Below are positions 34,201-44,875 of a stretch of DNA of 64,000 nt, piece after piece. The notes beneath the pieces are model-generated. The model was given only the letters and a program-made list of their open reading frames with translations. It searched no databases and had not been told where the DNA came from. The position numbers and the translations under genes were made by a program. The stretch comes from Motacilla alba alba (taxonomy: Eukaryota; Chordata; Aves; Passeriformes; Motacillidae), in NCBI RefSeq assembly GCF_015832195.1, contig NC_052020.1, positions 61,817,888-61,881,887 on the forward strand. Reading direction: 5' to 3'. How positions within the stretch are numbered: the stretch's first letter is position 1; every line of letters starts with the position of its first letter.

Positions 34201-34607
34201 GCCCGCGGTGCCCCAGAGAGCCCAGGATGTGTCAGGCGAGCCGGGGCAGTTCCGCTGTTCCAGACAAACCCCAAATCCCGGCTCGGGCTCGGGAATCCCA
34301 GGCTCGGGATGGGGGCACCCGGGCTCTGCTGCTTCGGCAGGCAGGGCGCTCCGCGGGTCCCGGATCAGCAGCAATTAACGGGTCATTAATTAGGGTGCGA
34401 GCCGCTCGTGTCCCGCGGATCCCGGATCCCGGCAGCAATTAACGGGTCATTAATTAGGGTGCGAGCCGCTCGTGTCCCGCGGATCCCGGATCCCGGCAGC
34501 AATTAACGGGTCATTAATTAGGGTGCGAGCCGCCCGTGTCCCGCGGGTCCCGCCGGGAGCGGCTTTGCCTTCGCGTGATTGCCCTCTGCTGTAGACGCGG
34601 GGGCATG
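34201..34607. promoter_or_regulatory. CpG-rich block with three 64-bp units holding ATTAATTA
   Basis: Units start at 34371, 34435 and 34499, period exactly 64. Each contains gcaattaacgggtcattaat followed by tagggtgcgagccgc and a CpG-rich tcccgcgg. Flanking DNA (34200-34370, 34550-34615) is also CpG-rich, unusual in this window. This could be a CpG island or an enhancer with homeodomain-like cores, or a young tandem duplication without function. Confidence 0.5.
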
Positions 34608-35150
34608 CACGGCCGCTGTCACCGCTGCCACCGCTGCCATTGTCACCGCTGCCGCCACGGCCACTGGCACCGCTGTCACCATGGCACTGCCACCACTGTC
34701 ACTGTCACCACTGTAATTGTCACCATTGTCACCATGGTCACTGTCACCACTGCCACTATTGTCATTGTCACCACTGTCACCATTGTCACCACTGTCCCCA
34801 TGGCCACTGTCACCGCTGTCATCATTGTCACCAGTCACCATGGTCACCGCCACCATTTTCACCACTGTCACAACTGTTACCACAGCCACTGTCATCTTTG
34901 TCATCACTGTCACCACCGTCGCCATGGCCACTGTCACCATCACCATTGCCACCACAGCCTCTGCCACCATTGTCACTACTGCTACCTCTACCACCAATGC
35001 CACTGCCACCACTGCCAACATCTCCAACACCATTGCCACCACTTCCACTGCCACCAGTGCCACCGCCATGGCCACCCACTGACCCACTGCCACTGCCACC
35101 TCCCCTGCTGGCACCAGCACAGCCAGAGCCACCACTGCCCCTGCCACCAC
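34608..35150. repeat. CACTGTCAC-type trinucleotide/9-bp repeat
   Basis: A long degenerate run of ccactgtcaccattgtcacc words with a 3-bp underlying period (CAC/TGT/CCA). Open frames on both strands (250 codons or more, His/Cys or Val/Ala-rich) are artefacts of the repeat. Confidence 0.95.
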
Positions 35151-35985
35151 CTCTGGGACAGCGGTCCCACCTCCCGGGTGCCACAGGAGCAGCAGAGCCC
35201 TTTCCGGGCTCCTCTGGCCAAGCCAATACACCAATATTGTCACCAAGGGACACTTCCAAAGGCCACGGAATCGAATCCGTGCTGGTGTTGAACACAGCCC
35301 AACTTCAGCACAAAGCGACATTTACTGTTTTAAAGAGACAAAAAAAGCCTTAAAACTAAAAACAAAAGCAGGTTCAGCTATTGCAGCGAGATTGTCACAG
35401 CCAGACAGAGCCCTGGGGGAGAGCCCGGACTTCTCCTGGTTCTTCTCCCAGGAATTGCCCCTTGTGCCTCGGTCAGCACCCCGTGCCCAGCTCCAGGAGG
35501 GCGTGGGATCTCTGGGAAACGCAGCCCAGGGATCCAGGACACAAATCCTTCCTGGCAGGAGCTGCCTGATGTCGAGAGCGATCAGAGGCGACACGGAAAT
35601 GTGGAGCGGAGATGAAAAGTAAATGTTGTTCCCTGTAATTTGATGGGAAGGACTTTTTCAAGTATTCCCATGTTTTGTTCAGATTAACTTATCTCTGCTT
35701 TCCCACCGACACCCGGAGCTGCGGGGAAGGGAGAAGGGAAGGCAGCGAATAAATAAGCAGTAAACAGATAAATAAGCCTGGGAAGATGAAGGGCTCGCAT
35801 TCAGATTTCACCAGGAGCAAAAAACAAAAGGGGAGCTGGAATGCTGCGATGCACAAACAATTCTGGCAAAGAATTCTGTTTTAAATCTATACCTATTGGA
35901 GGAGGTCTGAGGCTCCAGCACAGCCCCAGGGGTTTGGGAAGGGCTTGGCAGTGTTCCCATGGCTGACACCACCCTGGGAGGACCC
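35151..35985. other. Unique sequence, no gene seen
   Basis: Single-copy DNA without tandem arrays. Small open frames lie in opposite strands and are not recognisable. Confidence 0.5.
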
Positions 35986-36185
35986 CATGGAACCCCAGAA
36001 TGGATGGAAGGCACTTTAAATCCCACCCAGTGCCAGCCCTGCCATGGCAGGGACACCTCCCACTGTCCCAGGGTGTCCCAGTGTCCAGCCTGGCCTGGGG
36101 CACTGCCAGGGATCCAGGGGCAGCCCCAGCTGCTCTGGCAATTCCAGCCCAGCCAGGAATCCCCAGTTCCCAATCTGCCATCCAT
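35986..36185 (-). mobile_element. CR1: CR1 3' end
   Basis: Antisense: ggcactttaaatcccaccca, ctgccatggcagggacacct, gtgtccagcctggcctgggg, cccagctgctctggcaattc. Confidence 0.92.
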
Positions 36186-36564
36186 CCCTGCCCTCCTCTG
36201 GCTTCAAGAAGCTCAGAGGTAGGAGCTGGGCCTGCCCGGGGCTGGGGCTGTCCCCTCCCTGCAGACTGACAGGGAATTGCATCAAGCCCTTGAGTGGATT
36301 TCCAGTGAGAGGAACTATCCCTTGGATATTCTGGTTTGATTTGCTCAAGGCTAAAATTGTTTTTTTTTCTATTTCAAGCGTGTTTGGCTGCTGCTCCCAG
36401 GCACTGGACCTTGTTGCACCTTCATCTGATAAATCAGAGACCTTTGTTTTCAGGCATCTTCTCCCCTGACAGTGCTCAGGTAGAGATGAAACCAGGGCTT
36501 GTTCTCATCGGGCAGAGTAAATAAATGCAGTTTGCTCAGTGTTCCACTGGAAGATGGGTCTTGT
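36186..36564. other. Unique sequence, no gene seen
   Basis: Includes a T-run at 36360-36371. No element was recognised. Confidence 0.5.
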
Positions 36565-36800
36565 GCACCTCAGGTCTTCCTGTCCTGCTCTTCCAGGGCC
36601 TGGGGACAAATATTTTAGCAGGGCCTGTGGCAATAGAGCAAAGGGTGGTGATGTTTGACCTGAGAGAGAAGAGATTCACACTGACATGGTTTTACACAAT
36701 GAAGGTGGCACACATTCCCAGAGCAGCTGTGGCTTCCCGGGCCCTGGCAGTGCCCGAGGCCAGGCTGGGCACTGGGGCTGGAGCACTTGGGACAGTGGAA
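36565..36800 (+). mobile_element. CR1: CR1 3' region, different subfamily
   Basis: Sense: agcagggcctgtggcaatag, agcaaagggtggtgatgttt, gcagctgtggcttcccgggc, ggccaggctgggcactgggg. The agggcctgtggcaat stretch marks a CR1 subfamily different from most others here. Confidence 0.85.
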
Positions 36801-37489
36801 AAAGCCCCCAAGCAGGTGTTCCCTGGGGAGGGGACAGTGCCCGAGTCACCGAGGAGCTGGAATGGTTCCCTGGCTCCTAAGTCAGGTTCTGGCACACAGA
36901 GTGACCCACGTGGCCCCAGAGCCCAGCCCTGGACATGCAGAGACCAGTTACAGACCAGGGCAGGGCCGGGCAGGGCTGGGATGGACACCAGTGCCTGCAG
37001 GGACGTACAGCAGCTGGAATGTTGGCCATGGCAGCAGTGAGGAGTTTCCTGCCGATAATTCCAGGCACCTTTCCTTCCCTGTCTCCTGGGGCTGGAATCA
37101 CAGCCCCAGCTGCAGAGCCGGTGGGTTTGGGGGGGTCTGGGGTTACCATTTTCCAGGGACAGGGGCAGGTTCAAACAGCTCTTTCCAGGATGAGCTCCCT
37201 GCTCCTGTCTGGGTGCCTGCAGGTGCATCCTTGCCATCCCAGGCTGGCTGGGAGAGGACAGGGGTGCGTGGGCTGCTCTGCTCCCGTGGGCTCCCAGGAA
37301 CCATCCCAGACCCCTGGGATGTGCCAGCTCCTGCTGGAGCACCAGGCTCTGGCCAGAGGATCCTTCTGTTCCCCAGGGAGCTGCAGGAGCAGCAGGAACA
37401 GCCAGGCCAGGCCTTGCCTGAGCTGCCTGAAAAATGCAACAGTTCTGAGCAGTCCAAAAATCCCCTCTGTACCAGACACTGCTGAGGGC
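36801..37489. other. Unique GC-rich sequence, no gene seen
   Basis: Overlapping frames of 170-300 codons exist on both strands, but they are Gln/Ser/Pro/Gly-rich, extend into the CR1 next door and resemble nothing known. I do not call a gene. Confidence 0.45.
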
Positions 37490-37978
37490 ACACCTCCAGT
37501 GCAGGGCCAGTTTGGGGCTCCTTGGCTCTGGAAGGACCTGGAGGGGCTGGAGCATGTCCAGGGAAGGGAACGGGGCAGGGAAGGAGCTGGGGAATTCCTG
37601 AGGGAGCTGGGAAGGGGCTCAGCCTGGAGCAAAGGAGGCTCAGGGGGCCCTTGTGGCTCTGCACAGCTCCTGCCAGGAGGGGACAGCCGGGGGGGTCGGG
37701 CTCTGCTCCAGGAACAGGGAGAGGAGCAGAGGGAACGGCCTCAGGCTGGGCCAGGGCAGCTCAGGGTGGGCCCAGCAGGAATTTCCCCATGGAAAGGGGG
37801 CTCAGGCCGTGGAGCTGCCCAGAGGAGTGCAGTCCCCATCCCTGGGAGGATTTAACAGCCATGCAGATGTGACACTTGGGGACAGGGGTGGCCCTGGCGG
37901 TGCTGGGGAAGGGTTGGACTCCACGGTCTGAGGAGGCTTTTCCAGCCTGAAGAGCCCTGAGATTCCAAGATTCAGAAA
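37490..37978 (+). mobile_element. CR1: Longest CR1 3' copy in the spacer (~490 bp)
   Basis: Sense order: tctggaaggacctggagggg, ggctcagcctggagcaaagg, gcagagggaacggcctcagg, ggatttaacagccatgcaga, gggttggactccacggtctg, ending in agattccaagattcag. This is the usual CR1 3'-UTR order, 5'-truncated. Confidence 0.92.
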
Positions 37979-38410
37979 CGCCTGCAGTATCTTCCTGGAG
38001 AGGCTCAAAGCCCTGAAGAGACAAACCCTCTCCTGCTCTACCCAACACGATCCAAGCAGACTCTTCCCTCTCCATCTGCTCAGAAGGATTTGAAGTGCCT
38101 GTGAGCTGCAGCGAGGCACAGCAGTGATGGAGGGGTGTCAGAGCAGCGCTGCTGGCAGCTGGGAGCAAATGAAGATGTAGCTCTGCAACCCTTCCAGCTC
38201 CAAGTGGCCCCAAAGGGGACATCAGCAGCAGCAGCAGCAGCAGAGAGCCTGCCAAGGGAAAGTGCTCTCATCACTCCCGTGCTGAGCTGGGCTCCCAGCA
38301 CAGGGCTGGGCTGAGCAGAGCAGCCCTGACGGGGCCAGAGCTGCAGGTGCTGCTTTGTAGCCAAGGATTGGAGCACCCACAGCAGTGCCAGGGCTCCTCC
38401 AGCCCCAGGG
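37979..38410. other. Unique sequence with a short AGC tract
   Basis: 38224-38243 is an (agc)7-like tract. Otherwise single-copy, with no gene seen. Confidence 0.5.
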
Positions 38411-38580
38411 GCAGGGTTTGGGGTGATCTCTGAAGGTTTGGGGTGATCTCTGAAGGTTTGGGATTTCAGTCTCCAAGGCAGGATGAGCAGCCCTGGGTGC
38501 AGGGTTTGGGGTGATCTCTGAAGGTTTGGGGTGATCTCTGAAGGTTTGGGATTCCTGTCTCCAAGGCAGGAGAAGCACCC
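38411..38580. repeat. ~85-bp direct repeat with internal 20-bp repeat
   Basis: Two large units, each with gtttggggtgatctctgaag twice, then gtctccaaggcaggaga or gtctccaaggcaggatga. Confidence 0.93.
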
Positions 38581-39414
38581 CATGGATGGATGCTCGCTGC
38601 AATGAAGGACTGGCCAGGGGAATCCATCCCTGTCCCGGAGGCTCCAGCTCGGGAAGAATTTCCTCACAGCAAGGGCTTTTGAACACTGCAGGGGCTGACC
38701 TGCAGACCTGGCTTTTCCATCAGACATCCAGGAGGGACCTGGTCATTTTTCCAGGCTCCTCCCCACCCCTTTTCAGGGGACCAGCTGTGTGCCCCCCTCA
38801 CACCTGTAAACCACAGCCCAAAGGCTGTGATTGGAACAGCCTGGGACAGTGGGAGGTGTCCAGGTGGGGTGGGATGGGATGAGCTTCAGGGTCCTTCCAA
38901 CCCAAACCAGTCTGGGATCCTGCAGGAATCCCACCCTCAGCTCCCTGCCGGGGCTCAGGGCTCTCCCCGTGAGCTCCGGGTGTGGGGCAGGGCTGGGGAT
39001 GGCAGGAGGTTCCACAGAGGCCCGGACACAGCCAATCAACCAAATAAAGCTGCAGCAGGTCGCTTCCTCATGCAGGGATGGGGCAGATATGTGGATTAGG
39101 TGGGTACAGGCAGATACCAGCACATCACCCATCAAGAGTCAGCACAGCAACAGCTTCACAACCCCAAACTGCCCAGGAAGAAGTGAAAGGGAGTCTGACA
39201 GATTCACACAGCCCAGAAACAGAGCACTGGAAAGGAGCGGAGAGGCACAGATGGAGACACCTGGGTTTATAAAGGGGTTGTGTTATCCCCACTCCCAGCC
39301 CACCCCTCTTTCATCCTCCTAACCATGACCCCAGGCTGCTGCCGGGCACAGGGCTTGGCCAAGGCCCCGAGGACAGGTCCTGGGAGCAGGGAGCTCAGGC
39401 TTTGGGGCAGACCA
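38581..39414. other. CR1 piece and unique sequence
   Basis: 38818-38935 is a sense CR1 3' end (gaacagcctgggacagtggg, accagtctgggatcctgca). The rest is unique with no gene seen. Confidence 0.6.
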
Positions 39415-39575
39415 CGGAAGGATGCTCAGAGCCACTGCTGCCTGGAAGGGTTCCAAAAACCTGTGGCTGTGGCACGTGGGGACATGGGTTGGGGTGGCTT
39501 TGGCAGGGCTGGGGAAGGGCTGGCACTGGATGGGCTGAGGGATCTTTTCCAGCCTTGATTCCCTGAATGGAAAGG
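39415..39575 (+). mobile_element. CR1: CR1 3' fragment
   Basis: Sense: ctgggatgggct-type end with gggctggcactggatgggct, gggatcttttccagccttga. Upstream agggttccaaaaacctgtgg is less typical. Confidence 0.7.
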
Positions 39576-39852
39576 ATGCCTGTGTGCCACCTAAATCAGG
39601 ATACTTCCCGTGCCCTGGCAGGAACAACACGTGGGGCTTGACTGAAGGGTGCCAGCAAGGCCGGGCATTTCCGTGTGTGCCCCACATCCCACCCCGAGAG
39701 GACGCTCACCTGAGTGGAGGTCCTGAGCCCTGAGCAGAGGAACTCTGAGCTCTCAGAGGGCTGTGGGACAGGACAGGGACGTGGGGCTGCACACGGGGTC
39801 AGGTGCCCAGGGCAGGGGCAGTCACCAGCCTGAAAATGGTCAGAAAATTCAG
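39576..39852. other. Unique sequence, no gene seen
   Basis: Single-copy GC-rich DNA between two CR1 pieces. Nothing was recognised. Confidence 0.55.
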
Positions 39853-40095
39853 TAAAATCAGAGAATCGTGGGGTATCCTGAGCTGCAGGGACCCACAGGG
39901 ATCATCCCAAACCCTGCCCTGCCCAGACCCCCAACAACCCCACCCTGGGCATCCCTGGCAGTGCTATCCAAAGGCTCCTGGAGCTCTGGCAGCCTCGGGG
40001 CCGTGCCCATTCCCTGGGGACCCTGGGCAGTGCCAGCACCCTCTGGGGAAGAACCTTTCCCTGAAATCCACCCCAAACCTGCCCTGGCCCAGCCC
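39853..40095 (-). mobile_element. CR1: CR1 3' end
   Basis: Antisense: atcagagaatcgtggggtat, accctgggcatccctggcag, ggctcctggagctctggcag, gaagaacctttccctgaaat. Confidence 0.92.
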
Positions 40096-40096
40096 C

Positions 40097-40322
40097 AGCA
40101 TTCCCTTAGCTCACACTCTATGCCAGGTTCAGTGGGAATGGTGGGGCTGCTGCAAGGTTGGAATGAGGATCCCAGCATTCCCTCGGGTCACACTCCCTGC
40201 CAGGTTCAGCGGGAATGGTGGGGCTGCTGGAAGGTTGGAATGAGGATCCTAGCATTCCCTCAGCTCACACTCCATGCAGGTTCAGCGGGAATGCTGGGGC
40301 TGCTGGAAAGTTGGAATGATGA
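40097..40322. repeat. ~76-bp tandem repeat, 3 copies
   Basis: Each unit: cagcattccctcagctcaca, ctccatgccaggttcagcgg, gaatggtggggctgctggaa, ggttggaatgaggatcc. The first unit overlaps the end of the CR1 fragment, suggesting the array arose from CR1-adjacent sequence. Confidence 0.92.
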
Positions 40323-40999
40323 TCACATTGCTCTTCCAGCCCCAGCAATTCTGGAGCTCCCTGCCCTGCCCCACCACCCCAACCCCAGGGTGCTGGTGCC
40401 CCAGGCTTCCTCCGCCTGTCTTTGTGACAAGCATTTCCATCTGCAGGCAGAGAAAGGAGCCCGCTCCTGTCCCAGGATGTGCTCGGTGTGTTAATCACCC
40501 CCCGCCATAATTGCTGCCGAAGATTCTTCCTGTTGCATTTATGCACTCCACCTGATTAGCAGGCATGGAACAGCAGCAATTTGCCATAATATTCTGAGAG
40601 CGCTTAATTTTCTCTTTGATGAAAGAGCTGTAAATGGAGGCACCTGTACTCAACAGCTCCTCTGATTACTTACTTCATTATTGTCACACTTCCCATTATT
40701 ATTTGATATTTGCAAACAGCACTATTAGAGCTCATCCACTGCCTGGTGCCCACTGAAGGAAGAACAGGTGCTTTTTTCCTAATTACACAGGAATATATTT
40801 TCCATGGATCCTCCTCATGCCAATTATTTCTTTGAGATGCACGCCAATTATTTCTTTGAGATGAGCTGCGCTGATGAGGAAGTTTCCATGGGAATGGGCT
40901 CCTGAGGGGGAAAGGAGGATGCAGGGGTGGCACGAGTGCAGGCAGGTACCCTCGGTGGGACAGGCAAGAAGGAAGATAAACAAGGCTTTTCCCAGCTGT
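40323..40999. other. AT-richer unique block, candidate conserved non-coding DNA
   Basis: 40480-40690 is unrepetitive, with cataattgctgccgaagat, gcaatttgccataatattct and gcgcttaattttctctttga. 40820-40865 holds a 24-bp direct repeat (ccaattatttctttgagatg twice). No exon was recognised. Confidence 0.4.
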
Positions 41000-41155
41000 G
41001 GCTGCCCCTGGATCCCTGGCAGTGCCCAAGGCCAGGCTGGACACTGGAGCTGGAGCACCTGGGACAGTGGGAGGTGTCCCTGCCATGGCAGGGGTGGCAC
41101 TGGGTGGGATTTCAGGTTCATTCCCACACAAACCATTCTGGGATTCTGTGAAATC
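41000..41155 (+). mobile_element. CR1: CR1 3' end
   Basis: Sense: ggctgcccctggatccctgg, ggccaggctggacactggag, ggtgtccctgccatggcagg, accattctgggattctgtga. Confidence 0.94.
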
Positions 41156-41559
41156 CTCTGCAGAATGATCCCTGTTCATTCCACAACGACATTTAAACCA
41201 TGGGTCTTCTTCCCTTCCCATTTTAGTTGCACCCAGTTGTGTTTTTCCCCCAGGGAGTTCCAGCTGACAGCAGGAAGGGCAGGAGTGAGCAGGGACACAT
41301 CCAGGTGCCAGGCACTGCCTGCAGCAGGGACGGCTGCAGCTCCAGCCTTCCCCAGATCCCACCTGGTGAGGGGAGAAGCAGGAGAACAGAGCTCCATCCT
41401 CCAAACCAGCCTGCAGCGTCCACCAAAAAGCCCAGCCAAAGGAACAAGAGCAGCATTTGCTGCTTCTGGAGCACAATGGGGTGCTTGGTTTTGATTTGCA
41501 AAGCAGAGCCCCAGCCCAGGACACCCAGGGAACTTCTGCTCCTGTCCTACCAGCTGGCT
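41156..41559. other. Unique sequence, no gene seen
   Basis: Single-copy DNA between a CR1 end and the 17-bp minisatellite. Confidence 0.5.
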
Positions 41560-42078
41560 GGAGTGACCATGGCTGTAGCAACCATGGCCCAGGGTGACCA
41601 TGGCCCAGGGTGACCATGGCCCAGGGGTGACCACAAACCAGGGGTGACCACAGCTGGAGTGACCATGACCCAGGGTGACCACAACCCAGGGGTGACCACA
41701 GCTGGAGTGACCATGACCCAGGGTGACCACAACCCAGGGGTGACTATAACCCAGGGGTGACCATAACCCAGGGGTGACCACAGCTGGAGTGACCATGGCC
41801 CAGGGGTGACCATAACCCAGGGGTGACCATGGCTGTAGTGACCAGGACCCAGGGTGACCATGGCCCAGGGGTGACCCCAGCTGTGGTGACCACAGCCCAG
41901 GGGTGACCATGGCTGCAGTGACCATGGCTCAATGGTGACCACAGCTGCAATGACCATAGCCCAGGGGTGACCACAGCTGTAGTGACCACAGCCCAGGGGT
42001 GACCATGGCTGCAGTGACCATAGCCCAGGGGTGACCATGGCTGTAGTGACCATGGCTCAATGGTGACCACAGCCCAGG
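41560..42078. repeat. 17-18-bp GTGACCATGGCCCAGGG minisatellite
   Basis: About 30 units: gtgaccatggcccagggg alternating with gtgaccacagctggag or gtgaccatggctgtag. Minus-strand open frames here are artefacts. Confidence 0.97.
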
Positions 42079-42099
42079 GGTTGCTGATCTGGTGCTCAC

Positions 42100-42165
42100 A
42101 CTTGATCTTACAGGGCTTTTCCAACCTTGATGCTCCCCTGACCCTGTGATTCTCACTCACTCCTA
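42100..42165 (+). mobile_element. CR1: Short CR1 3' end
   Basis: Sense: gggcttttccaaccttgatg followed by ctgaccctgtgattctcact, the standard CR1 terminus with most of the element missing. Confidence 0.75.
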
Positions 42166-42275
42166 TTATTATTATTAGCAAAATGCTCCAATTAACTTTT
42201 TCGTATTTCGAAAATCAAATCAGGCTGGGCTTTGACGAGGTCCAGCCACTAATTTATTTTCAAAGGAATGCAAGC

Positions 42276-43275
42276 NNNNNNNNNNNNNNNNNNNNNNNNN
42301 NNNNNNNNNNNNNNNNNNNNNNNNNNNNNNNNNNNNNNNNNNNNNNNNNNNNNNNNNNNNNNNNNNNNNNNNNNNNNNNNNNNNNNNNNNNNNNNNNNNN
42401 NNNNNNNNNNNNNNNNNNNNNNNNNNNNNNNNNNNNNNNNNNNNNNNNNNNNNNNNNNNNNNNNNNNNNNNNNNNNNNNNNNNNNNNNNNNNNNNNNNNN
42501 NNNNNNNNNNNNNNNNNNNNNNNNNNNNNNNNNNNNNNNNNNNNNNNNNNNNNNNNNNNNNNNNNNNNNNNNNNNNNNNNNNNNNNNNNNNNNNNNNNNN
42601 NNNNNNNNNNNNNNNNNNNNNNNNNNNNNNNNNNNNNNNNNNNNNNNNNNNNNNNNNNNNNNNNNNNNNNNNNNNNNNNNNNNNNNNNNNNNNNNNNNNN
42701 NNNNNNNNNNNNNNNNNNNNNNNNNNNNNNNNNNNNNNNNNNNNNNNNNNNNNNNNNNNNNNNNNNNNNNNNNNNNNNNNNNNNNNNNNNNNNNNNNNNN
42801 NNNNNNNNNNNNNNNNNNNNNNNNNNNNNNNNNNNNNNNNNNNNNNNNNNNNNNNNNNNNNNNNNNNNNNNNNNNNNNNNNNNNNNNNNNNNNNNNNNNN
42901 NNNNNNNNNNNNNNNNNNNNNNNNNNNNNNNNNNNNNNNNNNNNNNNNNNNNNNNNNNNNNNNNNNNNNNNNNNNNNNNNNNNNNNNNNNNNNNNNNNNN
43001 NNNNNNNNNNNNNNNNNNNNNNNNNNNNNNNNNNNNNNNNNNNNNNNNNNNNNNNNNNNNNNNNNNNNNNNNNNNNNNNNNNNNNNNNNNNNNNNNNNNN
43101 NNNNNNNNNNNNNNNNNNNNNNNNNNNNNNNNNNNNNNNNNNNNNNNNNNNNNNNNNNNNNNNNNNNNNNNNNNNNNNNNNNNNNNNNNNNNNNNNNNNN
43201 NNNNNNNNNNNNNNNNNNNNNNNNNNNNNNNNNNNNNNNNNNNNNNNNNNNNNNNNNNNNNNNNNNNNNNNNNNN
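42276..43275. other. Assembly gap, 1000 N
   Basis: Exactly 1000 unknown bases, a round number typical of a scaffold gap of arbitrary size. Contig sequence ends at 42275 in unremarkable AT-rich DNA and resumes at 43276 inside an LTR that is also present at 20691-21347. Open frames crossing this stretch are meaningless. Confidence 0.99.
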
Positions 43276-43913
43276 CCCAGCCGGGAGAATGCATCTGACT
43301 CCCTGGATATCAGAAGGCTAATTAATTACTTTATTATGCTATATTATTCTGTACTGTATTACACTACTGTCGCCCTGATTTTTTAAGATTTTCTAAGCCT
43401 TCTGATGTTTACATTCTTGTAACGAACTTTCTCACAAACTTTCTGTAAACAACTCATTGTTTTGCATTCTTTTATGGAGGAGGAGAGATTGGATGGACTG
43501 GTGGTTTGTCCAGTGTCACTGGGGAGGTGGCACTGTTACCCTCCAATCCGCTGTCACTTTTGGAAATCTATAAATGCTGGAGTCAGAAAATAAACGTTCC
43601 CCTTTTTTCTTCACCTTGAGAACAGCAGCGAGCGTGTCGTTCGTGTCCTGTAGTGACACACTACATCTAAACTGAAACTGCACAAGCACCCAGCTGCACA
43701 AAACCTTGTGACTGTGCTGACCAACAGTCTGGACACGCTCTTGGCCCTGACAGGCCAAGGAACCAAACGCCACCACTCTGGGCAAACAATCTCCACATTG
43801 CATTCCGCTTTGGCACAGCACAGGCGCAGTGAATGAGACAAGAATTGTTTGGATCATTCTTTTCTCTGCTTCTCTCACTGCTTCTCTCAGGTTCAGAGAA
43901 CGTGAACCCCACA
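43276..43913 (-). mobile_element. Solo LTR with nested LTR, right copy, cut by the gap
   Basis: Mirror of 20691-21347, missing the last 19 bp because the contig starts here. Its 5' end (TGTGGGGTTC on the minus strand) is at 43913, followed by the CCAGGG target copy at 43914-43919. Confidence 0.9.
43368..43658 (+). mobile_element. Nested 291-bp solo LTR, right copy
   Basis: Mirror of 20946-21236, identical length, flanked by CACTAC at 43362-43367 and 43659-43664. Same TATA-like and AATAAA positions. Confidence 0.94.
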
Positions 43914-44258
43914 CCCTGGCATGGTGGAAGGTGCCATCCATGGCACTGGGGGGGATGTGAGGTCCCTTCCAGCCCAACCACGGTGTGTCCATCTGTCCAC
44001 TTTGTCCCAGAGCCCGTGGGAGCTGCTGGGGAAGGCTGTTGGGCCCAAATGAAGGTGTGCTGATGGAGGTGAGCACAGGTGAGGCCCATCCTCTCCTCTC
44101 CCAGTCCCAGCACTGTCACCAGCACACCCAGCAGCTCCAGGGGACCCCGTGGCCTCCCCAGGCCTGGCCCTGCCAGCAGGGCTGCAGCACCCTGGTGTGG
44201 CAGCAGCTCTGTGGGCACTGAGAGCAGGCACAGCTTCCCCAGGCATTGCCCTGGGAAA

Positions 44259-44430
44259 GGCTGTGAGGAGATCAGAGAAAAGAATGAGAGACAATTCTTA
44301 TCTTAGCCTGCTGCCCTGGTGTTGTGCACATGAGGAATGTGTTATGGGGATTGTTTACCAAAGGGTGGTTTGTTAATTGGACACTGGAGGTATTTGGAGG
44401 GACTGACCGATGAGGTCAATCCGTATCAGA
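44259..44430 (+). mobile_element. LTR-like fragment, right copy
   Basis: Mirror of 20175-20345. A few substitutions separate the copies. Ends remain undefined. Confidence 0.55.
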
Positions 44431-44439
44431 CTGTCCTCC

Positions 44440-44875
44440 GGGCAGCACTGACACAACCAGAGGACACAGCCTCAAGCTGAGCCACGGAAAATACAGGGAT
44501 TGAAAATTCCTTTAACCCAAAGCAGTGTGGGATTGCCAGGAGACAGCCTGGGGCAGTTCCCCACGGCAGGGGCAGCAGGGGAGGCTCTGGGGGAGATGAG
44601 TATCCGGTTGGATATCAGGAAAAAGTTCTTTATGGAAAGGGTGATAAAGCTCTGGAAGTTCTGGAAGTTCTGAGGTGGTGCAGTCACCATCCCTGGGAGT
44701 GTTTAACAAAGCCTGGGTGTGGCACTGGGTGCCAGGCTTGAGCTGAGCTGTTGGTGCTGGGTTGGACTTGATGATCTTGGAGGTCTCTTCCACCCTGGGG
44801 GTTCTGTGACTGTGACTCTGTGACTCTGAATCTGTGACTTGGTGACTCTGTGACTCTGTAAATCTGTGACTCTGT
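44440..44875 (+). mobile_element. CR1: CR1 3' end with TGACTCTG tail, right copy
   Basis: Mirror of 19735-20170. The terminal tgtgactctg repeats are at 44810-44875. A ctggaagttctggaagttct duplication distinguishes this copy. Confidence 0.9.

Larger units (their letters stand above)
21354..42275. other. Single-copy spacer between the arms
   Basis: About 21 kb present once in the window. It contains CR1 fragments in both orientations, a solo LTR (25686-26078), a candidate LTR (26470-27080), two pentanucleotide tracts and around a dozen minisatellites. No coding gene was recognised. The individual elements are listed separately. Confidence 0.9.

Noticed and set aside
34371..34555. Telomere-type TTAGGG
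   Set aside because: Only single TTAGGG words occur within the 64-bp units. There is no TTAGGG array in the window.
34518..35353. His/Cys-rich or Val/Ala-rich frames of about 250 codons
   Set aside because: Produced by the degenerate CACTGTCAC repeat, open on both strands. No domain is recognisable.
36692..37855. Overlapping 230-306-codon frames on both strands
   Set aside because: Mutually overlapping, extend into a CR1 element and have no recognisable domain. High GC content alone yields such frames.
42183..43386. Open frames of about 370 codons across 42276-43275
   Set aside because: They consist of the N gap.
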